Shown: positions 39,586-47,738, numbered from the stretch's first letter. The stretch is DNA of 64,000 nucleotides from Endozoicomonas euniceicola (GCF_025562755.1 NZ_CP103300.1:1891001-1955000), one strand, 5' to 3'. Numbers and translations: made by a program. Notes: generated by a model not told the origin, from the letters alone.

Positions 39586-42500
39586 TTACTGAGATGATCG
39601 AGGTTGCTGAATCACACTCTGTTTTTTCAACAAAATAGCCCAAACCCAACTTAAATTATCTCTATCCAGATGCCTGTAAGGCACTTCTATGACATCGAGG
39701 CCTATCTTTTTGTATGTCTCAACCTTCAGGATCGTCTTTCCTGTTTTTGATAATGACTCCTGGTCCGTATAATGATGTGGTCCCTGAATTTCAATACCTA
39801 ATCGATAGGGATTACCTATAAAAAAATCAAGCGGAGGTAAATTTTCAAAAGACTGTTCCTCTGAGAACTCTATATTGGGAAATTTATTAGTCAATTTGGT
39901 TTTAAAGTCATTCTGTAATTGGGAGGAACGAGTTTCGTATTTCGGATTAAAAAATGGTTCTTGCTCAAGCCATATCCCGGCTATTGTTAACAGTGATTCC
40001 ACTTGCTCATCATTTTTTTGTTGTGCCAAAGTTTGATACCAGGATTCCACCAGCAATATTAACTGGTTATTAATTGAAACCTTTCTGGCCATAAATACCA
40101 TAAAACTCCAAAGCAGCTGAGCTTGTGATAATAATGAATATTGTTTATCAAAAGAGACGCTATTTAATACGCCCTCAATTGTTTGAGGCTCAATAAATTC
40201 TCCCAGGAAAGCTATTGACCAAAGTATGCTGGCTATATCCTGAGAGTTAAACTTGACTTGGGGGCTCGTTCCCTCTCCCATCTGTACCACCTGCAACAAC
40301 AGTGCCGTCACCGCCCTGTTGGCCTGCTGCATTTCGAGTCCGTTCTCTACCAGTTTCGCCAGCGCCAACAGCAGGTTGGCGACTTCCTGAGCATTAAACC
40401 CAGCCCGGAGGTTCATTCCCCCTGCCACCTGTACCACCTGCGGCAACAGTGCCGTCACCGCCCTGTGAGCCTGCTGCATTTCGAGTCCGTTCTCCATCAG
40501 TTTCGCCAGCGCCCACAGCAGGTTGGCGACTTCCTGAGGATTAAACCCGGCCCGGAGGTTCCTTCCCTCTGCTATCTGTACCACCTGCGTCAACAGTGCC
40601 GTCACCGCCCTGTGAGCCTGCTGCATTCCGAGCCCGTTCTCCATCAGTTTCGCCAGCGCCCACAGCAGGTTGGAGATCCCTTGAGAAGTGAACCCGGCAT
40701 GAGAGCTCGTTCCCTCTGCCATCTGTACCACCTGCGTCAACAGTGCCGTCACCGCCCTGTTGGTCTGCGGTATTTCGAGTCCGCTCTCCACCAGTTTCGC
40801 CAGCGCCCACAGCAGGTTGGCGACCCCTTGAGAGCTGAACTCAGCCTGGGGGCTCGCTCCCTCTGCCATCTGTACCACCTGCGGCAACAGTACCGTCACC
40901 GCCCTGTGAGCCTGCTGCATTTCGAGCCCGTTCCCCACCAGTTTCGCCAGCGCCCACAGCAGGTTGGCGACTTCCTGAGGATTAAACCCGGCTCGGAGGC
41001 TCGCTCCCTCTGCCATCTGCACCACCAGCGGCAACAGCGCCGTCACCGCCCTTTGGGCCTGCTGCATCTCAAGTCCGTTCTCCACCAGTTTCGCCAGCGC
41101 CCACAGCAGGCTGGCAGCGTGTTGTGGAACAAAACCGGCCAGGAGGCTCGTTCCCTCTGACATCTGTACCACCTGCGGCAACAGTGCCGTCACCGCCCTT
41201 TGGCCCTGCTGCATTTCGAGTCCGTTTTCCACAAGTTTTGCCAGCGCCCACAGCAGGCTGGAGACTGTCTGAGGATTAAACCCGGCTCGGAGGCTCGCTC
41301 CCTCTGCCACCTGCACCACCTGCGGCAATAGCGCCGTCACCGCCCTGTTGGCCTTTCGCATCCTGAGTCCGTTCTCCACCAGTTTCGCCAGCGCCCACAG
41401 CAGGTTGGCGACTTCCTGAGGATTAAACCCGGCTCGGAGGCTCGTTCCCTCTGCTATCTGTGCCACCCGCAACAACAGTGCCGTCACCACCCTGTGAGCC
41501 TGCTGTATTTCGAGTCCGTTCTCCATGAGTTTCGTCAGCGCCCCCAGCAGGCTGGCGACGTGTTGTGGAATAAACCCATCTTGGCAACTCGCTCCCTCTG
41601 CCACCTGCACCACCTGCGGCAACAGCGCCGTCACCGCCCTGTTGGCCTTTCGCATCCTGAGTCCGTTCCCCACCAGTTTCGCCAGCGCCCACAGCAGGTT
41701 GGCGACTTCCTGGGGATTAAACCCGGCTCGGAGACCCGTTCTCTCTGCTATCTGTACCACCTTCGGCAACAGCGCCGTCACCGCTCTGTGGGCCTGCTGC
41801 ATTTCGAGCCCGTTCCCCACCAATTTCGTCAGCGCCCACAGCAGGTTGGTGACTTCCTGAGGACTAAACCCGGTCCGGAGGCTCGCTCCCTCTGCCATCT
41901 GCACCACCTGCGGCAACAGCGCCGTCACCGCCCTGTTGACCTTTCGCATCCTGAGTCCGTTCTCCACCAGTTTCGCCAGCGCCCACATCAGGTTGGCGAC
42001 CCCTTGAGAACTGAACCTGTCCTCGGGCTCGGGACTCATTCCCTCTGCCATCTGCACCACCAGCGGCAACAGCGCCGTCACCGCACTTTTGGCCTGCGGC
42101 ATCTCGAGTCCGTTCTCCACCAGTTTCGCCAGCGCCCACATCAGGTTGGAGACCCCTTGAGAACTGAACCTGTCCCGTGGGCTCGTTTCCTTTGCCGTCT
42201 GCGACAACTGCGCCCTGCTGGCCTGCTTTTCTGCTACCTGCACCACCTGCGGTAACAATGCCCTCACCGCCCTGTTGGCCTGTTGCATTTCGAGTCCGTT
42301 CTCCACCAGCTTCGCCAGCGCCCGAAGCAGGTTGGAGACCCCTTGACTATCAAGGTCCCTGACTTGAGCCACTCGAATCAGCAAGGCTTTAGTTAAGGCG
42401 TTAATCTCCCTTGTTAAATTCCCATCGCTTACGGATGGGTAGAGCAACTGGCTTGACGTCAAGCTGTGTACACAGGTACTGAGGCTCTTGCCACTAAACT

Positions 42501-43776
42501 GACTGGATAAAATAACCTCTGCTAAATGAGTGACAAAAGGTTGTAATTGTTTTTTCTCTTCCAATGTCAGGGGAAACCCTCGTTCCTTAGTGGCTAAATT
42601 GATCCGGTTGCAAAAGTATCCATGATCTTTACCGTTGTATCTTTTCTTAAACCTTTTTGCTGCTGCTTCCAGAGCGCCTGTTTTAAACTTCTTCACCAGG
42701 CTCGCTATTGTTTCAGCTGCCCTGATGTCCTTAGCCTTCACTGACTTCCTGCTTGACCTGGTAGCTCCGGCTCCTGGTTGAGGCCTGGCATAAGGGACAA
42801 ACCTTTGACCTGATCTACTGCCTGATCTTTTTCTGTCTGAGTTGCCCCCTCTTCCTCCGGCAGCCTGTTTTATCTTTCCTCCCCCACCTGCTCTCCCATC
42901 TGCTCTCCCACGGCCACTGCCTTGTCGTCCTGCTGGCTTGCTCTTTCTCGTATAGAGCCATATATGCCAGCCACCGCCCGCCGGAAGCGGGGGGTCGAAA
43001 ACCTCCGGGTAGAATCGGCGCATCAAGCTTTCAAATAACCCGGACAGCATCAGCCGGTACTCTTGCTGGCTGATGCTGTGGCGATTGCCCTGCGAATCAT
43101 ACCAGTAGTAAATAACCTGCCCCTGCTGATCAGTGGTTTGATAGAACCACCCGGGAAGCACACCGGCGCGTCGAACCAGCCTCAGGAAGTTATCCGGTAC
43201 TCTGGCCTGAAAGAAGTCAAGGGTGATTTTCTGCGAATGACTCTCCCAGCCCAGACAGAGTTCATCGTCGCAGGGCAATGGATACAGGCTGGCGCCTGCC
43301 TTCGTGAAAGGAAGGTCACAGGGAAAGGGGAAAAACAGGGGAGCAGGCTCCCCGTCAACCACTTCGGGGTCATGGCTTACAACCAGGCCACAGGCATCGG
43401 CTGGCAGGGAGCGACAATTGTAAGGCAGTGGATTAATTGTGTGGGTGGCAGGCTCAAGGCAGAGCAGGGTTTCAACCGAACCGGCCTCAGGGGTCGGCAT
43501 GGCCGACACCATTTCAGGGTGGGCCTTCTGACCGGTGAGGCGACTATCTCCAAACCCGAAATAGCCTGCAAATGGCCAATCGACCTGCCCGGAAGCCGAC
43601 CCGCTATGACCCGCCATCATCCAGGTCACAATAGCCAGGGAACTGACCTCAGGCTTGTCGAAATTACCAATACCCAGAGCCTGCGAGACAGGCAGGTAAG
43701 GTTCAAACAAGGGATCATGTCCGTGGCATAATGGCAACAGCAAAAGGAAAGCCAGAAAAAAAAAGAGTCTGGTCAT
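39586..43776 (-). CDS. Secreted 49-residue-repeat protein with RAP domain, copy 10 (14 repeats, array edge)
   Basis: Predicted 1396 aa with fourteen repeats and a cap (block up to about nt 42345). It is the first gene at the upstream edge of the array and the most divergent in one patch. The linker and following helix (nt about 42560-42900) read GGGGKIKQAAGG, RSSRKSVKAKDIRAAE and KTGALEAAAKRFKKRYNG, unlike the other nine. Several repeats carry Lys in the variable helix (RMRKANRAV, RMRKVNRAV), found nowhere else in the window. The RAP motif is IEIQGPHHY. It may represent an older type less touched by gene conversion; that is inference. Confidence 0.85.
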   Translation of the reverse strand: MTRLFFFLAFLLLLPLCHGHDPLFEPYLPVSQALGIGNFDKPEVSSLAIVTWMMAGHSGSASGQVDWPFAGYFGFGDSRLTGQKAHPEMVSAMPTPEAGSVETLLCLEPATHTINPLPYNCRSLPADACGLVVSHDPEVVDGEPAPLFFPFPCDLPFTKAGASLYPLPCDDELCLGWESHSQKITLDFFQARVPDNFLRLVRRAGVLPGWFYQTTDQQGQVIYYWYDSQGNRHSISQQEYRLMLSGLFESLMRRFYPEVFDPPLPAGGGWHIWLYTRKSKPAGRQGSGRGRADGRAGGGGKIKQAAGGRGGNSDRKRSGSRSGQRFVPYARPQPGAGATRSSRKSVKAKDIRAAETIASLVKKFKTGALEAAAKRFKKRYNGKDHGYFCNRINLATKERGFPLTLEEKKQLQPFVTHLAEVILSSQFSGKSLSTCVHSLTSSQLLYPSVSDGNLTREINALTKALLIRVAQVRDLDSQGVSNLLRALAKLVENGLEMQQANRAVRALLPQVVQVAEKQASRAQLSQTAKETSPRDRFSSQGVSNLMWALAKLVENGLEMPQAKSAVTALLPLVVQMAEGMSPEPEDRFSSQGVANLMWALAKLVENGLRMRKVNRAVTALLPQVVQMAEGASLRTGFSPQEVTNLLWALTKLVGNGLEMQQAHRAVTALLPKVVQIAERTGLRAGFNPQEVANLLWALAKLVGNGLRMRKANRAVTALLPQVVQVAEGASCQDGFIPQHVASLLGALTKLMENGLEIQQAHRVVTALLLRVAQIAEGTSLRAGFNPQEVANLLWALAKLVENGLRMRKANRAVTALLPQVVQVAEGASLRAGFNPQTVSSLLWALAKLVENGLEMQQGQRAVTALLPQVVQMSEGTSLLAGFVPQHAASLLWALAKLVENGLEMQQAQRAVTALLPLVVQMAEGASLRAGFNPQEVANLLWALAKLVGNGLEMQQAHRAVTVLLPQVVQMAEGASPQAEFSSQGVANLLWALAKLVESGLEIPQTNRAVTALLTQVVQMAEGTSSHAGFTSQGISNLLWALAKLMENGLGMQQAHRAVTALLTQVVQIAEGRNLRAGFNPQEVANLLWALAKLMENGLEMQQAHRAVTALLPQVVQVAGGMNLRAGFNAQEVANLLLALAKLVENGLEMQQANRAVTALLLQVVQMGEGTSPQVKFNSQDIASILWSIAFLGEFIEPQTIEGVLNSVSFDKQYSLLSQAQLLWSFMVFMARKVSINNQLILLVESWYQTLAQQKNDEQVESLLTIAGIWLEQEPFFNPKYETRSSQLQNDFKTKLTNKFPNIEFSEEQSFENLPPLDFFIGNPYRLGIEIQGPHHYTDQESLSKTGKTILKVETYKKIGLDVIEVPYRHLDRDNLSWVWAILLKKQSVIQQPRSSQ

Positions 43777-43951
43777 GCTGGTAAATCTCTCTTCAATAAA
43801 CTCAGGCCTGTTTGGCGTGGGAGTGTTCCCTTTCTGTGACGATTCTGGTTCTTTTTGCGACCAGTCAAGTGGCTGCTTAAGCCAGGCGTTCTGTTGCTGG
43901 AGTTGAACAAGATACTCCAGAACTTTTTGGCCTGGATAGCCATGCTGGGCA

Positions 43952-44308
43952 TTGGTCACCGAGGAGGGGAAATTCATGGCATGGAAGGATAGTCAACAGG
44001 CGCCTGACAGCCAGAACTTTTTGAGAAATTACCCTTGGGCGACTCGACAGGGGGTTGGAGCTGCAATTGATAGCTCCTTCTACCCGATTGTGAAACGACG
44101 CAAGATTAGTGGCGGGACGCGAAGCGATGCCGGGCGGCAATGTCGCGACACCTTTGCCAGCCTGAAGAAAACGTGTCGCCAGCATGGTCTTTCATTTTGG
44201 GATTATCTGACAGACAGGTTAAACGGCACCGGTTCGTTTCCGAGACTGGCGGATGTTATTGAATACGCTTCTTGCTGGCTTCCATGTGGTCAATGTAGGG
44301 GTTATTGA
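43952..44308 (+). pseudogene. Transposase C-terminal remnant fused to array leader
   Basis: The frame has about 118 codons. Its 3' part (from about 44051) reads KRRKISGGTRSDAGR, then CRDTFASLKKTC and SFWDYLTDRL. That pattern is typical of the C-terminal end of IS66-like transposases (ISGGTRS motif), and it ends in ADVIEYAS. The 5' part (MAWKDSQQAPDSQNFLRN) is the same sequence that lies antisense in every array spacer. No DDE catalytic core is present, so this is a remnant, not an active element. Family assignment is from memory of the motif and moderate only. It marks the edge of the amplified array. Confidence 0.55.
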
Positions 44309-44583
44309 GTAATTATGAGGCAAACAGTATGGATACCTGAACTGTTCAATTCTCCAGTGATCACTAATATACGGATACAGGGGCACGCACAGTCTCTTCA
44401 GGTTACCCACCCCGGTTTCGAGCTACCTGTACCCAGGCGTTTTCTGACTTTGAGCTTCATAGACAGGGTAAGTTCCCTGTTTCAAAGTACCTGAACTCTC
44501 CATTCCCACGAAGATGGACTGTCGTAAAAGAAGAGAGCACCACGAACAGTGGCTCCCCGCCTGCGCGGGGATGACGGTGTAAG
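44309..44583. other. Intergenic region with REP-like hairpin
   Basis: No gene is supported here. Near the kamA-like stop codon there is a GC-rich palindrome CCCCGCCTGCGCGGGG (44555-44570) inside the common GTCATCCCCGC-type repeat seen in many proteobacterial genomes. A smaller hairpin CCACGAACAGTGG (44540-44552) lies beside it. Either could act as a transcription end for the minus-strand gene; there is no long T tract. Confidence 0.5.
44555..44570 (-). terminator. Possible terminator or REP-type palindrome after the aminomutase gene
   Basis: Six-base-pair GC stem with a four-base loop, 14 bases past the stop of the minus-strand gene. The flank matches the dispersed CCCGC-GCGGG repeat type. 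Without a T run it is a weak intrinsic terminator; 3'-end protection by a REP-like hairpin is an equal alternative. Confidence 0.35.
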
Positions 44584-45954
44584 TTAAACGCCGCGTGCCT
44601 TGCACATTTCTTTGTATTCATCTTCAAAGAAGAATTTTTCTGCGCCAAAGGCTGGCTTCAGGTCGTCCAGCCAGGTGGCTTCTTCGTCGTATTTAGCAAA
44701 GAACGGACGGTAGCACCATTCCGGGCTACGACCTTGCAGGAAGCGCAGAACGAAAACTTTCTCGCCGTTGATTTCAGTGATGCCAGTGATCTCTACTTTA
44801 CCAGGACCCGCACTCATGGATGGCCCCCGAACGGTACGACCCAGGCCAGACATACGGATGATAGCTGACTGATAGATTTCATACGCTTTGTACAGCGGAA
44901 TCTCGAAATAGTGCTTGGCACCTGTATCACGGGCTACAAAGAAGTAGTAAGGAATGATGCCCATGGACAGCTGAGTCTGCCAGTTCTGTACCCATACATC
45001 AGGGTTGTCGTTGATATGGCGAGTCAGAGGAGCCTGGGCACGAATATTGACGCCAGTCCCACGGATGCGTTTAACGGCTTCTTTACATACATCAGTTTTC
45101 AGCTCAGCGTAGTGGTCGAAGTGCGCCATAAACGCCAGATGCTTGCCGCCGTCTACCATTTTTTTGAACAGTGCCAGCAACTCCTGCGCATCGTCGTCAG
45201 TAGTGAAGCGATAAGGCCAGAAGGTCAGCGTTTTGGAACCGATACGGATGTTCTTGATGTGGTCGAACTCTGGCTGCAACAGAGGCTCAAGATATTCTTT
45301 TACCAGCTTTGTCTTCATAACCAGCGGATCGCCGCCTGTGAACAACAGATCAGTCAGTTCTTTGTGCTCTTTCAGGTAAGCGTGCATGGTGGACGCTTCA
45401 GTCGCAGCCATTTTCAGATCGCTGTCACCAATAAACTGCGCCCAACGGAAACAGAACGTACAGTAGCTGTGGCAGGTCTGGCCCTGGCTTGGGAAATACA
45501 GCGCCGTTTCACGGTATTTATGCTGCATGCCCTGAACCGGCTTGCCATTAACCATCGGAGCATTCATAGCCAGCTGACCGGCAGGGTGCGGGTTCATGCT
45601 CAGCTGAATCTCGTGGGCTGCTTTTTTGATGGTTGCACGACTGGCTTGGGCAGCATGCATTTCTGCCATCATTTTGAAGTCACCGGCTTTCAGCATTTCT
45701 TTCTGCGGAAACATCAGGCGGAAAACCGGATCGTCAGGGATATCGTTCCAGTCAATCAGTTCGTTCACAACATATTCGTTTACGCGGAAGGGCATAACAC
45801 TGGCGACCACCTTGATTTCAAACTGCATGGCTTCGGGCAGCTGACGGAACTGCTCGATCATGTCAATGTTACGTTCGGTGTAAACGGTATACGGACGTGC
45901 TGCGTCGGTGTTGGTAGACGCAATTAACTGTTCAGCCTGAGTATAAGCGTTCAA
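44584..45954 (-). CDS. Lysine 2,3-aminomutase-family radical SAM protein
   Basis: Predicted 456 aa. The radical SAM [4Fe-4S] motif is CHSYCTFC (Cys 161, 165, 168). LFTGGDPLVMKTK matches the S-adenosylmethionine-contacting GGDPL segment of the KamA/EpmB/YodO family. The C-terminal SAGPGKVEI resembles the stretch that holds the PLP-binding lysine in lysine 2,3-aminomutases. Members move the alpha-amino group of lysine (or a related substrate) to the beta carbon. The substrate is not certain; beta-lysine for osmolyte use is one option. The start is TTG at 45952-45954, with AGAGGAG about 6 bases upstream. It is longer than EpmB-type proteins and closer in size to KamA. It stands alone, divergent from the rnr remnant, with no ablB-like acetyltransferase next to it. 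Confidence 0.8.
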   Translation of the reverse strand: MNAYTQAEQLIASTNTDAARPYTVYTERNIDMIEQFRQLPEAMQFEIKVVASVMPFRVNEYVVNELIDWNDIPDDPVFRLMFPQKEMLKAGDFKMMAEMHAAQASRATIKKAAHEIQLSMNPHPAGQLAMNAPMVNGKPVQGMQHKYRETALYFPSQGQTCHSYCTFCFRWAQFIGDSDLKMAATEASTMHAYLKEHKELTDLLFTGGDPLVMKTKLVKEYLEPLLQPEFDHIKNIRIGSKTLTFWPYRFTTDDDAQELLALFKKMVDGGKHLAFMAHFDHYAELKTDVCKEAVKRIRGTGVNIRAQAPLTRHINDNPDVWVQNWQTQLSMGIIPYYFFVARDTGAKHYFEIPLYKAYEIYQSAIIRMSGLGRTVRGPSMSAGPGKVEITGITEINGEKVFVLRFLQGRSPEWCYRPFFAKYDEEATWLDDLKPAFGAEKFFFEDEYKEMCKARGV

Positions 45955-45976
45955 ATCAGCTCCTCTGTTTTTGAGT

Positions 45977-46096
45977 GGAGATATGAAGGGTGGCTCGATT
46001 TTTCCATAATTGGAGCAAAACTTATATGCGATAAATCCATTATATAAGCTGGGGATTTATCCGCATGAAAACGTATTTTTCGGGGCATCAACTAAG
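45977..46096. repeat. Diverged direct repeat, copy A
   Basis: About 120 bp that align with 47286-47401 in the same orientation. Shared blocks include CTTATATGCGATA, ATCCATTA and ACGTATTTT, with scattered substitutions and short indels (roughly three quarters identical by eye). It ends where the rnr remnant begins. Origin unknown; a duplicated leader or the ends of a small mobile unit are possible. Confidence 0.6.
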
Positions 46097-46347
46097 GGCG
46101 TGATCTCTGCGGTCACCGGCTTTGGGTTGTTTGTTGCTCTTGATGATATTTTTGCTGAAGGTCTTATTCATGTCACCGACCTTCCGGAAAAGGCTCGGCT
46201 GGAAGAAGGTAAAAAGAAATCCGCTAAAAAGCGAAAACCTGCTAAAAAGCCTAAGGGAAAAACGCCAGTAAAAAGTCAACCCCCCCTTCTACATCCTCTG
46301 TTGCACAACCAACTCCCCGTCGGTCAGGAAAGAAAAGGACGCGTTAA
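46095..46347 (+). pseudogene. rnr: RNase R (rnr) 3' remnant, deleted and frameshifted
   Basis: GVISAVTGFGLFVALDDIF and GLIHVTDLP are the S1 RNA-binding domain signature of RNase R. They are followed directly by the Lys/Pro-rich C-terminal tail (KKKSAKKRKPAKKPKGK). The catalytic RNB domain and cold-shock domains are absent, and the segment between S1 and tail is missing. A run of seven C (46280-46286) breaks the frame. In the next frame the tail continues SSVAQPTPRRSGKKRTR and stops at TAA 46345-46347, as expected for a real rnr end. The frame left open by the C run ends in an unrelated sequence at 46408. An intact rnr is presumably elsewhere in the genome. Confidence 0.75.
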
Positions 46348-47261
46348 TCCGGTTCGCCCCAATGATCAGGTTCGAGATGCTTTGTGTTGTCTCCTGTTGC
46401 ACCATTAATCAGGCCGAGCCTGATTACTGTATCGTGGGGCACAAGGACGGATAAATGTTGACCGTGATTCGGCCAGTGCAGGTAAGCCCCATGGGGGCGG
46501 GAGAAGTACAGCAGACCACTTGTACCTCCAGATGTTCCTCCAGTGCTAAGTTGCATCAACAAATTGCTTAACAAAGCGTGACGGTTGTTTGTAGCAGCTT
46601 GATTCGAACTTTCAGCCCTGGAAGGTAAGGCGTGTTCGATTGCCTCGGCCAACGATGATCGTGGACGTAAACGAGCAGAATTATCAGTTAAAGGTTGTAA
46701 ACCCACGATGATTGGGTGGTTAGTACCCGGGGGAGTGAATTCTAAAACCCTTGGCTGATCAAATAACGGTCTGGTGGATAGCAGTGTAGAAAAAGGGACG
46801 CTGTGCGCACCGGCACCAAATAGTAATGGTTGATGGGGGAAGTTACTTCCTATTATGCTGAAAAGGCTATCAGCCAGTGATGTGCTGAAATGGCCCACTG
46901 GCTGTTGAGGGGTAAAGTAGTCTGAAGAAGTACGTCCAGTCTCCGAATTAATATCTATGTTCTGTTGCGGAAGTACTGACCAGTCCTGACGCACTAAATC
47001 ATTTATTCCCAAAACTCGACCGACTGAACCAGGTGATCTTGAGGCTGTTTGCATACCATTCAGATAAAAAGCTCTGGCTTGAAGCGAAGCGACTGACTGT
47101 AAATGCTGGGGAGAAACTCTAACCAGTGCTGTTGCGATAGTTCTCAAGTTTGGCAGTATCCGCGCTAGCCAGAAATATTGATCACTCGCGTAAAGATTTT
47201 TCGGAAAAAACGACAACGGGACAACAACTAAAGCGATTAGGAATTGGTTGATAACTTTCAT
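46344..47261 (-). CDS. Secreted protein of unknown function
   Basis: Predicted 305 aa. The N-terminus MKVINQFLIALVVVPLSFF, followed by a short polar stretch to YASDQ, is a good signal peptide with likely cleavage after YAS. The rest is soluble, with Ser/Thr/Asn-rich stretches and a GGTSGGTSG segment near residue 240. No Cys pattern, repeat or family motif was recognised. Its stop codon overlaps the stop of the convergent rnr remnant by two bases (shared TTAA). The Shine-Dalgarno is weak (GGAC about 6 bases before ATG). The gene sits between the two 115-120 bp direct repeats, so it may have arrived as, or be hitchhiking in, a small duplicated unit. Confidence 0.65.
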   Translation of the reverse strand: MKVINQFLIALVVVPLSFFPKNLYASDQYFWLARILPNLRTIATALVRVSPQHLQSVASLQARAFYLNGMQTASRSPGSVGRVLGINDLVRQDWSVLPQQNIDINSETGRTSSDYFTPQQPVGHFSTSLADSLFSIIGSNFPHQPLLFGAGAHSVPFSTLLSTRPLFDQPRVLEFTPPGTNHPIIVGLQPLTDNSARLRPRSSLAEAIEHALPSRAESSNQAATNNRHALLSNLLMQLSTGGTSGGTSGLLYFSRPHGAYLHWPNHGQHLSVLVPHDTVIRLGLINGATGDNTKHLEPDHWGEPD

Positions 47262-47285
47262 TATAAGTCCAACTGTCTATTAAGG

Positions 47286-47401
47286 TTGAGATATAAGGTA
47301 GCTGGTTTTTCTATAGTTGGAACAAACTTATATGCGATATATCCATTATTTTAAGTGAGGTTTTGTTCGTATGATGACGTATTTTCAGGGGTGCTAACCA
47401 G
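47286..47401. repeat. Diverged direct repeat, copy B
   Basis: Second copy of the repeat described at 45977-46096, lying just upstream of the secreted-protein gene start. In the minus direction it would contain the leader or promoter region of that gene. No clear promoter hexamers could be assigned. Confidence 0.6.
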
Positions 47402-47684
47402 TGGATACAAAAGTGTTTATAACGAATTACGAGATAGGGCTATTGGTCAGGGTTAGGACAGCGACTGCAATCAGTATCAGCTTGCAGTCGTCTGCTTTAA
47501 CGAACCTTGCGAAATTCTCCATCCATAGCCTCTCATTGGGAGCGGCGCGACCTTTGAAGGTTTGGATGGAGATGGATAGCGAGGTATGTGTAAAGAGTTC
47601 CCCTGTCGTAGTTCGGCAACCTGTACGACAGCGAGAGGCTATGTTATTTGACATAGTGGGTCGCACGTAATTCCCGATTAGAAA
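47402..47684. other. Intergenic region, no convincing gene
   Basis: Both strands have a short open frame (89 codons plus, 79 codons minus) of odd composition and no recognised family. I regard this as non-coding or as decayed mobile-element DNA; the adjoining hairpin would fit an IS200/IS605 end, but no transposase motif is left. Confidence 0.4.
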
Positions 47685-47722
47685 CTCCCACTAGAATCGG
47701 CTTGCCGATTTAGTGGAGGGAG
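47685..47722 (-). terminator. Strong hairpin after uvrA
   Basis: CTCCCACTA, one bulged G, AATCGGC, loop TT, GCCGATT, then TAGTGGAGGGAG: a long stem 17 bases past the uvrA stop. On the uvrA strand it is followed by TTTCTAAT, a poor T tract. It may be the uvrA terminator. The bulged subterminal hairpin also resembles ends of IS200/IS605-type elements. Confidence 0.5.
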
Positions 47723-47738
47723 TGTGTCACATCAATCG

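Larger units (their letters stand above)
1..43990 (-). repeat. Tandem array of 11 secreted repeat/RAP-domain protein genes
   Basis: Ten complete genes and one partial gene follow each other in the same direction with a period of about 3.7-5.0 kb. N-terminal coding parts (about 1.4 kb), C-terminal parts (about 0.65 kb) and spacers are nearly identical between units. Nearly all the length variation comes from the number of internal 147 bp coding repeats. From left to right the complete copies carry 12, 13, 8, 14, 10, 11, 17, 18, 10 and 14 repeats, each followed by a degenerate cap repeat. All ten reading frames are intact. The left end is outside the window; the right end is a junction with a transposase remnant near 44050. 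Amplification by unequal crossing-over and gene conversion is inferred. Confidence 0.95.

Noticed and set aside
44911..45927. Plus-strand 338-codon frame antisense to the aminomutase gene
   Set aside because: Shadow of the radical SAM gene, which has the CxxxCxxC motif and a good Shine-Dalgarno.
47401..47670. 89-codon plus-strand frame starting with GTG
   Set aside because: No Shine-Dalgarno, no recognised motif, begins exactly at the end of a repeat; composition unlike the neighbouring genes.
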